Below are positions 50,862-59,684 of a stretch of DNA of 64,000 nt, one piece after another. The notes beneath the pieces are model-generated. The model was not told the DNA's origin, did not search any database, and saw only the letters and a program-made list of their open reading frames with translations. Made by a program: the position numbers and the translations under genes. The stretch covers positions 62,001 to 126,000 of the forward strand of contig NZ_BOPO01000055.1 in the NCBI RefSeq assembly GCF_017312725.1. Direction: 5' to 3'. This stretch comes from Actinocatenispora comari. GTDB taxonomy: Bacteria > Actinomycetota > Actinomycetes > Mycobacteriales > Micromonosporaceae. How positions within the stretch are numbered: position 1 is the first letter of the stretch; the number at the start of each line of letters is the position of its first letter.

Positions 50862-53114
50862 GTGTCGTCGGCGGTCGAGGTGACCCGGTCGGTGGAGCTG
50901 GCCGTGGGTGGGATGACGTGTGCGGCGTGCGCGGCGCGGGTCGAGCGGCGGCTCAACAAGCTGCCCGGAGTCACGGCGTCGGTCAACTACGCCACCGAGA
51001 AGGCGGCGGTCCAGGCGCCGCCGGAGCTGCCGGTGGCGGCGCTGGTCGCCGAGGTGGAGCGGGCCGGGTACCAGGCTCGACCGGTACGGCGGGCCGAACC
51101 GGAGCGGCCGGACGACCGGGTCCGGTCGCTGTGGCGGCGGTTGGCGGTGGCACTGCTGATCGGGGTACCGCTGGCGGACCTGTCGCTGACGATGGTGCTG
51201 GCGCCGTCGTTGCGGTTCCCCGGCTGGCAGTGGGTGGTGGCGGCGTTGACGTTGCCGGTGGTGACGTGGTGCGCGTGGCCGTTCCACCGCAAGGCGGTGA
51301 CCGCCGCGCGGCACGGGACCAGTTCGATGGACACGCTGGTGTCGCTGGGCATCGTCGCCGCGTCGGCCTGGTCGCTGTACACGATCTTCCGGACCGGCGG
51401 CGGGGCCGGCCACCCGGACGGCGCGCTCGGGCTGCTGTTGCGGCCGGCGGGATCGGTGTACCTGGACGTCGCGGCGGTGGTGACGATCTTCGTGCTGGCC
51501 GGCCGGTTGTTCGAGGCGAAGGCGAAGCGGGCCGCCGGGGATGCGTTGCGCGCCTTGGCGATGCTCGGCGCCCGGGACGTCACCGTGATCGACGCCGAGG
51601 GAGCCGAGCGACGCGTACCGGTGGCGCGGCTGCGGGTCGGTGACCGGTTCGTGGTGCGGCCGGGCGAGACGATCGCCACCGACGGCACGGTGCTGTCCGG
51701 GGAGAGCGCGATCGACACCAGCGCGATGACCGGGGAGTCCTGGCCGACCGAGGTGGTGGCCGGCGACCCGGTGACCGGGGGGACCACCGCGGTGGCCGGC
51801 CGGTTGGTCGTGCGGGCGACCCGCGTCGGCGCCGACACCCAGCTCTCCCAGCTGGTCTCGCTGGTGGAGCGGGCGCAGACCGACAAGGCCCGGGTGCAGC
51901 GGCTCGCGGACCGGATCTCGGCGGTGTTCGTCCCGGTGGTGTTGCTCCTTGCGGTGGCGACCGTGGCGGTGCGGCTGCTGCTGTTCGGCCAACCGTTCGA
52001 GCCGGCGTTCAGTGCCGGGCTGGCGGTGCTGATCATCGCCTGTCCGTGCGCGCTGGGCCTCGCCACCCCGACCGCGTTGCTGGCCGCTTCCGGGCGTGGT
52101 GCGCAGTTGGGCATCTTTCTCAAGGGGCATCAGGCGTTGGAGGCCGCCCGCGCCGTGGACACCGTGGTACTGGACAAGACGGGGACGTTGACCACCGGAC
52201 GGATGTCGGTGACGGACCTGTGGCTGGCCGCCGGCGTGGACCGGGACCTGCTGCTGCGTCGCGCCGCCGCGGTGGAGCACGCCGCGGAACACCCGGCCGC
52301 GCGGGCGATCGACGCGTACGCGCGGCGCGTGGTCGCGGAGATCCCGGCGGTGGACGAGTTCGGTGCGGTGGCCGGGCTGGGCGCGGCCGGCCGGGTCGAG
52401 GATCGCCGGGTGGTGATCGGCTCCGCGCGGATGCTCGCCGCGACCGGCGTCGACACCACCGCGGCCGAACCCCGTCTCGCCGAGTGGGAGCAGCAGGGCC
52501 GGACCGGCGTGCTGGTGGCGGTCGACGGCGCGCTGGCCGGCGGGTTCGCGCTGGCGGACACGCTGCGGCCGGAGGCGCCCGACGCGGTCGCCGAGCTTCG
52601 CCGGATGGGGCTGCGCACGGTGCTGCTCAGCGGCGACCGCAAGGCGGCTGCCACCGCGGTGGCCGAACGGGTCGGTGTCGACGAGGTGATCGCCGAGGTG
52701 CTGCCGGCCGACAAGGCCGCGGTGGTCGCCGACCTGCGCCGCGGGGGTCGGTCGGTGGCGATGGTCGGCGACGGCGTCAACGACGCACCCGCCCTGGCCG
52801 CGGCGCATCTCGGCCTCGCCGTGGTCACCGGTACCGACGTGGCGATCGCCGCCGCCGACGTCATCCTGGTGCGCGACGACCTGATGGTGGTGCCGGCGGC
52901 GATCCGGTTGGCGCGGGCCACTCTGCGCACCATCCGCGGCAACCTGGTCTGGGCGTTCGGGTACAACCTGGCGGCGCTACCGGTCGCCGCCGCGGGGCTG
53001 CTCAACCCGCTGATCGCCGGCGGGGCGATGGCGTTGTCCTCGCTGCTCGTGGTGTCCAACAGCCTGCGGCTGCGCGGCTTCGACAGGTCCGACCGGGGCA
53101 GCTCGGCCCGCTGA
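50862..53114 (+). CDS. copA: Copper-exporting P1B-type ATPase
   Basis: 750 residues. An N-terminal metal-binding domain has GMTCAACAARVERRL (MxCxxC). The ATPase core has TGES (actuator), the transmembrane CPCALG metal site typical of Cu+, DKTGTLTTG with phospho-Asp438, the HP motif in AAEHPAARAI and GDGVNDAPALA. It pumps Cu+ out of the cytoplasm. Its 3' end overlaps the converging CopD-CtaG gene by 138 bp. Neighbouring CtaG and CopD domains support copper handling. Confidence 0.93.
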   Translation: MSSAVEVTRSVELAVGGMTCAACAARVERRLNKLPGVTASVNYATEKAAVQAPPELPVAALVAEVERAGYQARPVRRAEPERPDDRVRSLWRRLAVALLIGVPLADLSLTMVLAPSLRFPGWQWVVAALTLPVVTWCAWPFHRKAVTAARHGTSSMDTLVSLGIVAASAWSLYTIFRTGGGAGHPDGALGLLLRPAGSVYLDVAAVVTIFVLAGRLFEAKAKRAAGDALRALAMLGARDVTVIDAEGAERRVPVARLRVGDRFVVRPGETIATDGTVLSGESAIDTSAMTGESWPTEVVAGDPVTGGTTAVAGRLVVRATRVGADTQLSQLVSLVERAQTDKARVQRLADRISAVFVPVVLLLAVATVAVRLLLFGQPFEPAFSAGLAVLIIACPCALGLATPTALLAASGRGAQLGIFLKGHQALEAARAVDTVVLDKTGTLTTGRMSVTDLWLAAGVDRDLLLRRAAAVEHAAEHPAARAIDAYARRVVAEIPAVDEFGAVAGLGAAGRVEDRRVVIGSARMLAATGVDTTAAEPRLAEWEQQGRTGVLVAVDGALAGGFALADTLRPEAPDAVAELRRMGLRTVLLSGDRKAAATAVAERVGVDEVIAEVLPADKAAVVADLRRGGRSVAMVGDGVNDAPALAAAHLGLAVVTGTDVAIAAADVILVRDDLMVVPAAIRLARATLRTIRGNLVWAFGYNLAALPVAAAGLLNPLIAGGAMALSSLLVVSNSLRLRGFDRSDRGSSAR

Positions 53115-55160
53115 CCGCAGCGCGGCGAGCAGCTGCTCGTAGCCGGTGTCGTCGCGGTGTTCGGCCCGCCGCCAGCCGACCACCAGGGCGACCAGCGCGA
53201 TCAGCAGCGCGAGCTCACCCAGTACCAGGGCGAGCGCGCCGGCCAGCCGCTGGTCCGCGGCGAGGCTGGGCACCCACGGCAGTCCCAGGGCGGAGTACAT
53301 GTTCGCGCCGGCGGCGCCGTTGCCGAGGATCCGGTGGCTGCCGATCACCAGCGCACCGAACAGCACGTCGAACGGCATCGCCGCGAGCAGCATGCCCAGC
53401 CGGGCCAGCTGCGGTACCTCGCGGGGCAGCGGGTCCGGGCCGACCGCCACCCAGGCGAACAGGTACCCGAGGGCCAGGAAGGCGAGGTTGGCGCCCACGT
53501 GCGCCCAGTGGAACCGGGCCGCGAGGTCGAACAGGTCGGTGAAGTACAGCAGGAAGGGCGCCGCGGTGAACAGTGTCGCCGCGACCGCCGGATGGCTCGC
53601 CCAGCGCAGCCCGGTCGAGTCGCGGAGCGCGCGCAGGCAGCGCCACAGGCCGCCGGTCCGGGGCAGGACCGATGCGGCGAGGCCGACCGGCGCGCCCAGC
53701 GCGAGCAGGACCGGCGCCACCATCCCGACGAGCATGTGCGCCGCCAGGTGCACGCTGAACATCGCCGCGGCGTACCGCCCGACGCCGGAGCAGGTGGCCA
53801 CCAGCAGCACCGCGCAGCCGCCGAACCACGCCGCGGTGCGCGACGCCGGCCAGGGCCGCTGCCGGAACCGGAGCCGGCGCAACCCCGTCAGGTAGCCGGC
53901 CGCCAGCAGCACGACCAGCGCCAGGAAGATCGGGTCGACCCGCCAGTCGAACGCCAGCCGCAGCAGCGTCGGCGGGCCGGCCAGGTCGTAGCCCAGCAGC
54001 GTCTGGTCCGCGCTGACCGGCTGACCGACCAGCCCGGGTGGGGCGAGATGCGTCAGCCCCACCGACGCACCGAACGTGGCGGCGAGCACCAGCACTTCGA
54101 CGACGGCCAGCCGCAGCCGCCCCGGCGAAGCCCGGCCGCGCAACCGTTCCGGCCCGGCCCGGCCGTGCAGTCGCGTCGCCGCGTCCCGGCCGTGCAGTCG
54201 CGCCGCGACGTTCCGAGCCGGCAGGCGCTCCACTGCGGCCCGGCGGCGCGGTCGCTTCGCCATGGCCCGCCCGCGCAGTCGCCAGCCGAGCCAGCCGACC
54301 CCGCCCACCAGGACCACCTTGCCGGCCAGCAGCAGGCCGTAGCCGCTCGCGACGCCGCTCGCCGGTACCAGGGAGAACGCGTCGACCAGGCCGGAGGCGG
54401 CCAGCACCAGCCAGCACCAGGTCGCCAGCCGGCGATAGCGGTCGGCCACGGCCGGCGACCAACCGCCCGCTCGCCAGGCCAGCGCCACCAGCGTGCCCAG
54501 CCAGACCACCGCGGCCGGTACGTGCAGCAGCAGCGCCGAGGTCGACACGTCGTGCCCGGTGTCCGACGACACGTGCGCGGTCACCAGCGGCGGGAGCAGC
54601 GCCGCCACGGCCAGCGCCGCCAGGACGAGCACCGTGGTCCAGCGCAGGGCGACGCGGCAGCCGATCGCGACCAGCCCGGCCAGCACGGCGACGCCCAGCC
54701 AGGCCTTCGGCGCCTCCAGCGCCGACAGCAACGGGATCCAGGACCGCGGGGCGAGTGCGCGCGCGAGCGGGATGCCGCCGGTGTCGGCCGCGTCGAGCGG
54801 GATCAGCACCACGACGGCCAGCAGCCACCCCACCGCCCACCGCCCGGCGACGCGCAGCCGGGCGTACCCGATCGGGGTGATCACGCCGGACGCCTGTGGC
54901 CGGCCGCTGAACAGCACGGCGGCGACCAGGAACCCGATGCACACCGTCGCGGCGGCATCCACCGCGAGCCGTACCAGCGGGGCACCGTAGCGGACCAGGG
55001 CGCCGGGGTCGCCGTTGCCCAGCGCCCGGTACGGGCCGATCCCGGCGAGGCCGGCCACCGCGACGACCGAGCCGGCGGCGAGCAGTACGGCGACCGGTAC
55101 GGCCAGCCCGCGCGGGAACCTGCGGCCAGCGGTACCCGGGGTCGGCCGATCGCGCTCCAT
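52977..55160 (-). CDS. CopD-CtaG (caa3) fusion membrane protein
   Basis: 727 residues, about 14-16 membrane helices. The first half carries a CopD copper-resistance domain (LHVPAAVVWLGTLVALAWRA; YGLLLAGKVVLVGGVGWLGW), the second half a caa3_CtaG domain (FSVHLAAHMLVGMVAPVLLA; LAAMPFDVLFGALVIGSHRI). They are joined by an Arg/Gly-rich linker (about residues 295-355) with repeated RLHGR/RLRGR units. It is a known fusion in actinobacteria involved in copper supply to cytochrome oxidase. The last about 45 codons lie antisense to copA and look non-domain, so the ending is unusual. Confidence 0.88.
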   Translation of the reverse strand: MERDRPTPGTAGRRFPRGLAVPVAVLLAAGSVVAVAGLAGIGPYRALGNGDPGALVRYGAPLVRLAVDAAATVCIGFLVAAVLFSGRPQASGVITPIGYARLRVAGRWAVGWLLAVVVLIPLDAADTGGIPLARALAPRSWIPLLSALEAPKAWLGVAVLAGLVAIGCRVALRWTTVLVLAALAVAALLPPLVTAHVSSDTGHDVSTSALLLHVPAAVVWLGTLVALAWRAGGWSPAVADRYRRLATWCWLVLAASGLVDAFSLVPASGVASGYGLLLAGKVVLVGGVGWLGWRLRGRAMAKRPRRRAAVERLPARNVAARLHGRDAATRLHGRAGPERLRGRASPGRLRLAVVEVLVLAATFGASVGLTHLAPPGLVGQPVSADQTLLGYDLAGPPTLLRLAFDWRVDPIFLALVVLLAAGYLTGLRRLRFRQRPWPASRTAAWFGGCAVLLVATCSGVGRYAAAMFSVHLAAHMLVGMVAPVLLALGAPVGLAASVLPRTGGLWRCLRALRDSTGLRWASHPAVAATLFTAAPFLLYFTDLFDLAARFHWAHVGANLAFLALGYLFAWVAVGPDPLPREVPQLARLGMLLAAMPFDVLFGALVIGSHRILGNGAAGANMYSALGLPWVPSLAADQRLAGALALVLGELALLIALVALVVGWRRAEHRDDTGYEQLLAALRSAGRAAPVGPVEAAQPQAVGHHEQRGQRHRPAGDQRVEQPRGGDR

Positions 55161-55245
55161 GACCAGGCAGTCGTCCGGGACGCCAGGGTGGTTCCCGACG
55201 CGTGCGGATCGGGTCAGCCGCGCCGCCGTCGTGGCGGCCGGCCGG

Positions 55246-56250
55246 TCAGCGCCGTCGTGGCTCGCGCGCCGTGCGAGCCAGCCAGTCGTTGTAGGCGGCC
55301 AGTCGCTGGTCGTCCTCGTCGACGTCGGTGTGCCCGCGGCCCGCCACCCCGATGCGCTGTTCGAGCGCGGCCGCCCGGGCCTGCTCCACCCAGCGCAGGC
55401 CACGCCCCCGGGCCGGTGCGGCGAGCCAGGAGAACAGCGCCGCCACGATCAGTACCATCATCACCGCATCCGCGCCGATCCACATCACCGCGCCGCCCCA
55501 GTGCACGTCGGTCAGCGGGCTCGGCCCCCAACCGCGGTGCTGGGCGAGGTAGGCGGACCACGGCTCGTGCCGGGTCATCAGCAGCACCACCCCGGTGAAC
55601 GTGTCGATCGGCATCGCGAGTATCACCAGCAGGATCTTGGCCGGCGGAGACAGCCGCCAGCGGATCGGTTCGCGGCCGAACCCGGGCGCCAGGTACAACC
55701 AGCCGGCGATCAGGTAGAGCGCGTGCTCGCCGGTCTGCGCCCACGGGTTGGTGATCACCTCGTTCATGAACCCGGTCAGGTGCGTGCCGACCACCGCGGC
55801 GGCGTAGATCGGTACGCCGACCAGCGGGCAGGTCAGCACGGTGACCGGCCGGGAGCGCAGGATCCGCTTGACGGTGCGGTGCACCGGGTTGCGGCTGGCG
55901 TGCAGCAGCAGCATCAGCGGCCGCCCCACCACCAGCAGCGCCGGCGCCACCATGATCAGCAGCAGGTGCTGCACCATGTGCACCCAGAACAGGGTGTCCT
56001 GGTAGACCCCGACGCTGCTGCACAGCGCCACCACCACGGCGGCCAGCCCGGCACCGAACGCGACGGCCCGCGCCGCCGGCCACGGCCGCGCCGGGTGGCG
56101 GCGGCGCACCCGCCACATGCCCCACCCGTACGCCGCCGCGGCCACCAGGACCGCCACCACCACGACCGGGTCCCAGCGCCAGGCCGAGACGGCCCGGGTG
56201 GCCGTCAACGCCGGAGGCAGCGCCAGGACCACACCGGTACCGGTCAACAT
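55246..56250 (-). CDS. caa3-type CtaG cytochrome oxidase assembly protein
   Basis: 334 residues, seven or so membrane helices. DTLFWVHMVQHLLLIMVAPA, WAQTGEHALYLIAGWLYLAP and LAMPIDTFTGVVLLMTRHEP are the CtaG blocks carrying conserved His and Met residues that probably bind copper. It helps metallate cytochrome c oxidase. ATG 56250 is chosen because the membrane domain starts there. With the adjacent fusion this gives two CtaG domains in a row, 85 bp apart on one strand. Confidence 0.9.
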   Translation of the reverse strand: MLTGTGVVLALPPALTATRAVSAWRWDPVVVVAVLVAAAAYGWGMWRVRRRHPARPWPAARAVAFGAGLAAVVVALCSSVGVYQDTLFWVHMVQHLLLIMVAPALLVVGRPLMLLLHASRNPVHRTVKRILRSRPVTVLTCPLVGVPIYAAAVVGTHLTGFMNEVITNPWAQTGEHALYLIAGWLYLAPGFGREPIRWRLSPPAKILLVILAMPIDTFTGVVLLMTRHEPWSAYLAQHRGWGPSPLTDVHWGGAVMWIGADAVMMVLIVAALFSWLAAPARGRGLRWVEQARAAALEQRIGVAGRGHTDVDEDDQRLAAYNDWLARTAREPRRR

Positions 56251-56499
56251 CGAGACGACCCTTCCGCGATCCGGGCACCGACCGCACGGATCGGCTGGTG
56301 CCACGACAAACCCCACTCTCTTGGTCGCCGGAGCGGGCTCGTCGGTTCCCGGGGGAGTCGAATCTCGTCGCGATCGGCGCCGAAGGCCCGCGACCGCGCA
56401 CCCGACCGCGCACCCGACCGGGCTTCGCGGGAACTGCGCGCGGGCTCGCGCCGACGGATACGGGTGAAGGAACACCGAGGCGACGTTCCGGAGGTCGGG

Positions 56500-57201
56500 A
56501 TGACCATGATGACCACTGCCTGGCTACCGACCTGGTTCAGAGCACTCGCCACGGCCCTGTTCGTACTCGTCGCGGCAGCCCACGTCCGGCACGCACGGCA
56601 CGGTGACCGTGAAGCCCGTGCCTGGCACGCGGGGCACGTCGTGATGGCGCTGGGCATGATCGACATGACCGTGCCGCTGGGCCGGCCGCCGGTGCCGGCG
56701 ATGGTCGGCGAGGTGATCTTCGCGTCGTGCACCGTGTGCGCCCTCGGCATCGGGCTGGCCCAACTGGGTCGGCATCGACGCTGCCTGCCCTGGCTGCTGT
56801 CGGCGGTGGGCCACGCGGGGATGCTGGCCATGTTCGCGATGCCGAGGGCCGGGTTCGACCTGTTGATCTGGGTACTGGCCGGCTGGTTCGCGCTGGAGGC
56901 GGTCGGCTGGCTGGCCGGTGTGCTGCCGTCGCTGGACGCTCCCGCGCCGGTGACTCTTCGGGTCGCCGGGCTGCGCCGGGACCCGACCCTGCTGCCCGCG
57001 CGGTCATCGGGCCCGGTGGGCGTGCTCGACCGTACCGCCGCCCCGACGGTCGTCGCCGTGCGCAACCGGCGTCAAGCCGCACTGCGGATCACCCTGGCGC
57101 TGATGGCGCTCGGCATGGCCTACATGCTCGTGGCGATGCAGCTGGGCATGTCGGCCATGCACGAGATGACGGACCACGGCGCGGGCATGGCCGGGATGTG
57201 A
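56500..57201 (+). CDS. DUF5134-type membrane protein with His/Met-rich tail
   Basis: 233 residues from ATG 56500 (GGAGG upstream). About six membrane helices; the N-terminus WFRALATALFVLVAAAHVRH with AWHAGHVVMALGMIDM is the DUF5134 block. The C-terminus is rich in Met and His (MLVAMQLGMSAMHEMTDHGA then GMAGM), a composition seen in copper-binding proteins. It is divergent from ctaG, next to copA. A copper role is inferred. Confidence 0.8.
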   Translation: MTMMTTAWLPTWFRALATALFVLVAAAHVRHARHGDREARAWHAGHVVMALGMIDMTVPLGRPPVPAMVGEVIFASCTVCALGIGLAQLGRHRRCLPWLLSAVGHAGMLAMFAMPRAGFDLLIWVLAGWFALEAVGWLAGVLPSLDAPAPVTLRVAGLRRDPTLLPARSSGPVGVLDRTAAPTVVAVRNRRQAALRITLALMALGMAYMLVAMQLGMSAMHEMTDHGAGMAGM

Positions 57202-57282
57202 GCGCACCGCCGCGGGTCACGGACGAGCGGCATCGGCGGGCTGCCCGGCGACCGGTGTCGTGGGGGTCTGGATACTGAGGTC

Positions 57283-57377
57283 ATGCACCCGGACCGGGCC
57301 GAGACGACGCTGGACGAGTTCCTGCGCGAGCGGCGCCGTGACCTGTGGGCGTTCTGCTACCAGCATGCGGGCCAGTG
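57283..57377 (+). pseudogene. 5' fragment of a sigma-70-like gene cut by the TnpB element
   Basis: About 31 codons, MHPDRAETTLDEFLRERRRD then LWAFCYQHAG, resemble the start of sigma-70 region 2 (F..F...R...L..F.Y..TG). The frame then runs into the left-end hairpin of the TnpB element. Downstream of the element no matching continuation was found in any frame. Weak evidence. Confidence 0.35.
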
Positions 57378-57482
57378 CTCCGGCCTTCAGGCCGGGGGTG
57401 AGGGCCCGTGTTGGGATGGCCGTCAAGGCCCGGGCAGTGTCTTATGCGGGACGGTTCTGCTGTTGGATGTACAGTGCTCGTC

Positions 57483-58715
57483 GTGCAGCTGCGGTATAAC
57501 TTCCGCGTCTACCCGACGCCTGGCCAGCAGATTGAGCTGGCTCGGGCGTTCGGGTGTGCGCGGGTGGTGTTCAACGACGGGCTGAGGCTGCGCCAGTCCG
57601 CGCGGGAGAATGGTCTGCCGTACGTGTCGGACGCCGAGCTGTCGAGGCGGGTCATCACGGAGGCGAAGAAGACCGAGGTTCGCGCCTGGCTTGGCGAGGT
57701 GTCCTCGGTCGTGCTCCAGCAAGCCCTGGCCGATCTGAACACCGCGTACCGCAACTTCTTCGCCTCGGTCTCTGGCATGCGCAAGGGGCGCAAGGTGGCC
57801 CCGCCCCGGTTCCGGTCTCGCAAGGACAACCGGCAGGCCATCCGGTTCACCAAGAACAGCCGGTTCCGTGTGCTCGACGACGGCCGGCTCAGGTTGCCGA
57901 AGATCGGTGACCTGTCGGTCCGGTGGTCTCGGACGCTGCCTTCGGACCCGTCCAGTGTGGCGATCATCCGGGACGCGGCGGGCCGGTACTTCGCCTCGTT
58001 CGTTGTGCAGGCCACCGACGAGGCGTTGCCTCCGGTCGAGTGCGAGGTCGGTATCGACCTGGGGCTGACGCACTTCGCGGTGCTGTCGGACGGCACGAAG
58101 GTCGCGGCGCCGAGGTTCCTGCGCCGGGCAGCCCGCAAGCTGCGCAAGTTGCAGAAGTCCCTGAGCCGCAAGGCCAAGGGGTCGAACAACCGCAAGAAGG
58201 CCGTCGTGAACCTCGCCAGGGCGCACGCGCGGGTGGCCGATACCCGGCGGGACTGGCAGCACAAGCTGTCCACGATCATCGTTCGCGACAACCAAGCGAT
58301 CTATGTCGAGGACCTGTGCGTGGCCGGTCTCGGCCGCACGAGGCTGGCGAAGTCGGTGCACGATGCCGGGTGGGCCAGCTTCACCGGCATGCTGGAGTAC
58401 AAGGCGGCCCGGTACCGCAGGGTGTTCGGCCGGGTGGACCGGTTCTTCCCATCCACCCGGATGTGCTCGGACTGCGGACGCATCAACGACAAGATGGCCC
58501 TGAACGTTCGAGCGTGGGACTGCCCCTGCGGCAGTCACCACGACCGCGACATCAACGCAGCGATCAACGTGTTGGCCGCCGGGCAGGCGGACAACGGAAA
58601 CGACCGTGGAGCGCAGGTAAGACCGGCGTCCGTGCCGGCACCGCGCTGTGAAGCGGTAACCCACCCGGACGCCCCGCGCTCGGCGCGCAGCGTGGAGGGA
58701 ATCTCCGCCCTTTAG
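57483..58715 (+). CDS. tnpB: TnpB RNA-guided nuclease (IS1341-type)
   Basis: 410 residues from GTG 57483 (QLRYNFRVYPTPGQQIELAR). RuvC-like catalytic residues are present: Asp192 in EVGIDLGLTHFAVL, Glu276 in AIYVEDLCVAGLG, and the DRD pair (354-356) in HHDRDINAAINVL. The zinc-ribbon cysteines are STRMCSDCG and DCPCG. TnpB cuts DNA next to a target-adjacent motif using an RNA made from the element's right end, thereby maintaining the transposon. The stop codon lies inside the right-end hairpin loop. Apparently intact. Confidence 0.93.
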   Translation: MQLRYNFRVYPTPGQQIELARAFGCARVVFNDGLRLRQSARENGLPYVSDAELSRRVITEAKKTEVRAWLGEVSSVVLQQALADLNTAYRNFFASVSGMRKGRKVAPPRFRSRKDNRQAIRFTKNSRFRVLDDGRLRLPKIGDLSVRWSRTLPSDPSSVAIIRDAAGRYFASFVVQATDEALPPVECEVGIDLGLTHFAVLSDGTKVAAPRFLRRAARKLRKLQKSLSRKAKGSNNRKKAVVNLARAHARVADTRRDWQHKLSTIIVRDNQAIYVEDLCVAGLGRTRLAKSVHDAGWASFTGMLEYKAARYRRVFGRVDRFFPSTRMCSDCGRINDKMALNVRAWDCPCGSHHDRDINAAINVLAAGQADNGNDRGAQVRPASVPAPRCEAVTHPDAPRSARSVEGISAL

Positions 58716-58732
58716 GGCGGAGAGGATGTCAA
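58560..58732 (+). ncRNA. Predicted omega (reRNA) of TnpB
   Basis: By analogy with characterised TnpB elements, the guide RNA scaffold overlaps the 3' part of tnpB and ends at the right end (GGATGTCAA, to 58732). The variable guide is then the flanking host sequence beginning CAGATGTTGGGTTCGC at 58733. The 5' boundary given is approximate. Confidence 0.55.
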
Positions 58733-58907
58733 CAGATGTTGGGTTCGCCGGTACGGTACGGCGCCGCTGTCGGCGACTACCCGTTCGTTCCGGGCGGGTG
58801 GCGGGAGTCCACGCCACCAGGGCGGCAGGCGCCACCCGGGTGGCGGTACGGCGGCGGGCTCGGGTACCACCCGGGTGTGGTTGGTGCCGGGCCGCGGCGC
58901 CGGAACG
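58733..58907. other. Flank of the TnpB element without a clear gene
   Basis: A short Pro/Gly-rich frame on the plus strand (from ATG 58736) and a similar one on the minus strand both lack recognisable domains. This stretch is the 3' side of the insertion site and supplies the TnpB guide. Nothing else is seen. Confidence 0.4.
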
Positions 58908-59684
58908 TCACAGATCGCGGCGGTGCGACAGGACGGCGCCGATGGCGAGGGCGACGGTGGTCCAGGCGGCGAGGACACCCAGTCCCGCCCACGGGCCGAG
59001 TGGGTAGGCGGACAGGTTTCGGGTCGCCTGGATGGTGAGGCCGGCGTTGGTGGGGGACAGCCGCCACAGGGCCTGCTGCCAGTCGGGGTCGGTCACCAGG
59101 AACGGTGCGATCTGCAGTACGTAGACCACCCCGCCGGTGACGCCGACGCTTGCTGCCGCGTCGCGTGCCGCGGTCCCGACGCCGAGGCCGAACAGCGCGA
59201 TCAGGATCAGGTACAGCACCGAGCCGGCCGCGGCACGCAGTGTCGCACCGTCGGCCAGCGACAGCGGCGGGTATCCGTTCGCCGCGGTGAATCCGTTGCC
59301 CGGCAGCAGAAGCCGCGCGACCAGCACGGAGCAGAGCACCCCGACGGTACCGGCGGCGCCGGTCAGGCCGGCCAGCACGATCGCCTTCGCGACGAGTACC
59401 CGGCCGCGCCGGGGTACGGCCGCGAGCGTGACGGCCGCCGTACCGGTCGAGTGCTCGCCGGTGACGGCGGTGATGGCGAGCAGCGCGACGACCGCCTGCC
59501 CGGCGAGGACACCGGACAGGGCCAGTTTCGGGGCGTCGTAGCCGCATCCGGTGGCGTGGCAGGACACGGTCGCGGCGGCCGCGGCGCCGACCCCGACGGT
59601 CAGGGCGACCACGGCCAGCAGCAGCCAGCCGGTGCTCGGCAGGGTCCGCAGCTTCGTGTACTCGGCGTGCAGCGCGTACCTCAC
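58908..59684 (-). CDS. ABC-2-type exporter permease
   Basis: 258 residues, six membrane helices. MRYALHAEYTKLRTLPSTGW is the N-terminal E(W/Y)TKLRT block of Streptomyces-type ABC-2 permeases; TAVTGEHSTGTAAVTLAAVP and PRRGRVLVAKAIVLAGLTGA form the conserved coupling loop. GTG 59684 overlaps the upstream permease stop by 4 nt. It ends the ATPase-permease-permease operon that starts at 62115. Confidence 0.88.
   Translation of the reverse strand: MRYALHAEYTKLRTLPSTGWLLLAVVALTVGVGAAAAATVSCHATGCGYDAPKLALSGVLAGQAVVALLAITAVTGEHSTGTAAVTLAAVPRRGRVLVAKAIVLAGLTGAAGTVGVLCSVLVARLLLPGNGFTAANGYPPLSLADGATLRAAAGSVLYLILIALFGLGVGTAARDAAASVGVTGGVVYVLQIAPFLVTDPDWQQALWRLSPTNAGLTIQATRNLSAYPLGPWAGLGVLAAWTTVALAIGAVLSHRRDL

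Larger units (their letters stand above)
57378..58732 (+). mobile_element. IS200/IS605-type element carrying only TnpB
   Basis: Left end: an 8-bp imperfect hairpin CTCCGGCC-TTCA-GGCCGGGG (57378-57397). Right end: TCTCCGCCC-TTTA-GGGCGGAGA (58702-58723) followed by GGATGTCAA, the usual right-end form with TCAA as the cleavage tetranucleotide. There is no TnpA (Y1) gene and no terminal inverted repeat or target duplication. The exact left boundary is uncertain by some bases. Mobilisation would need TnpA in trans. Confidence 0.75.

Noticed and set aside
55214-56413. Alternative minus-strand frame overlapping ctaG
   Set aside because: Gly/Ala/Arg low complexity with no hydrophobic pattern; the other frame gives seven membrane helices and CtaG motifs.
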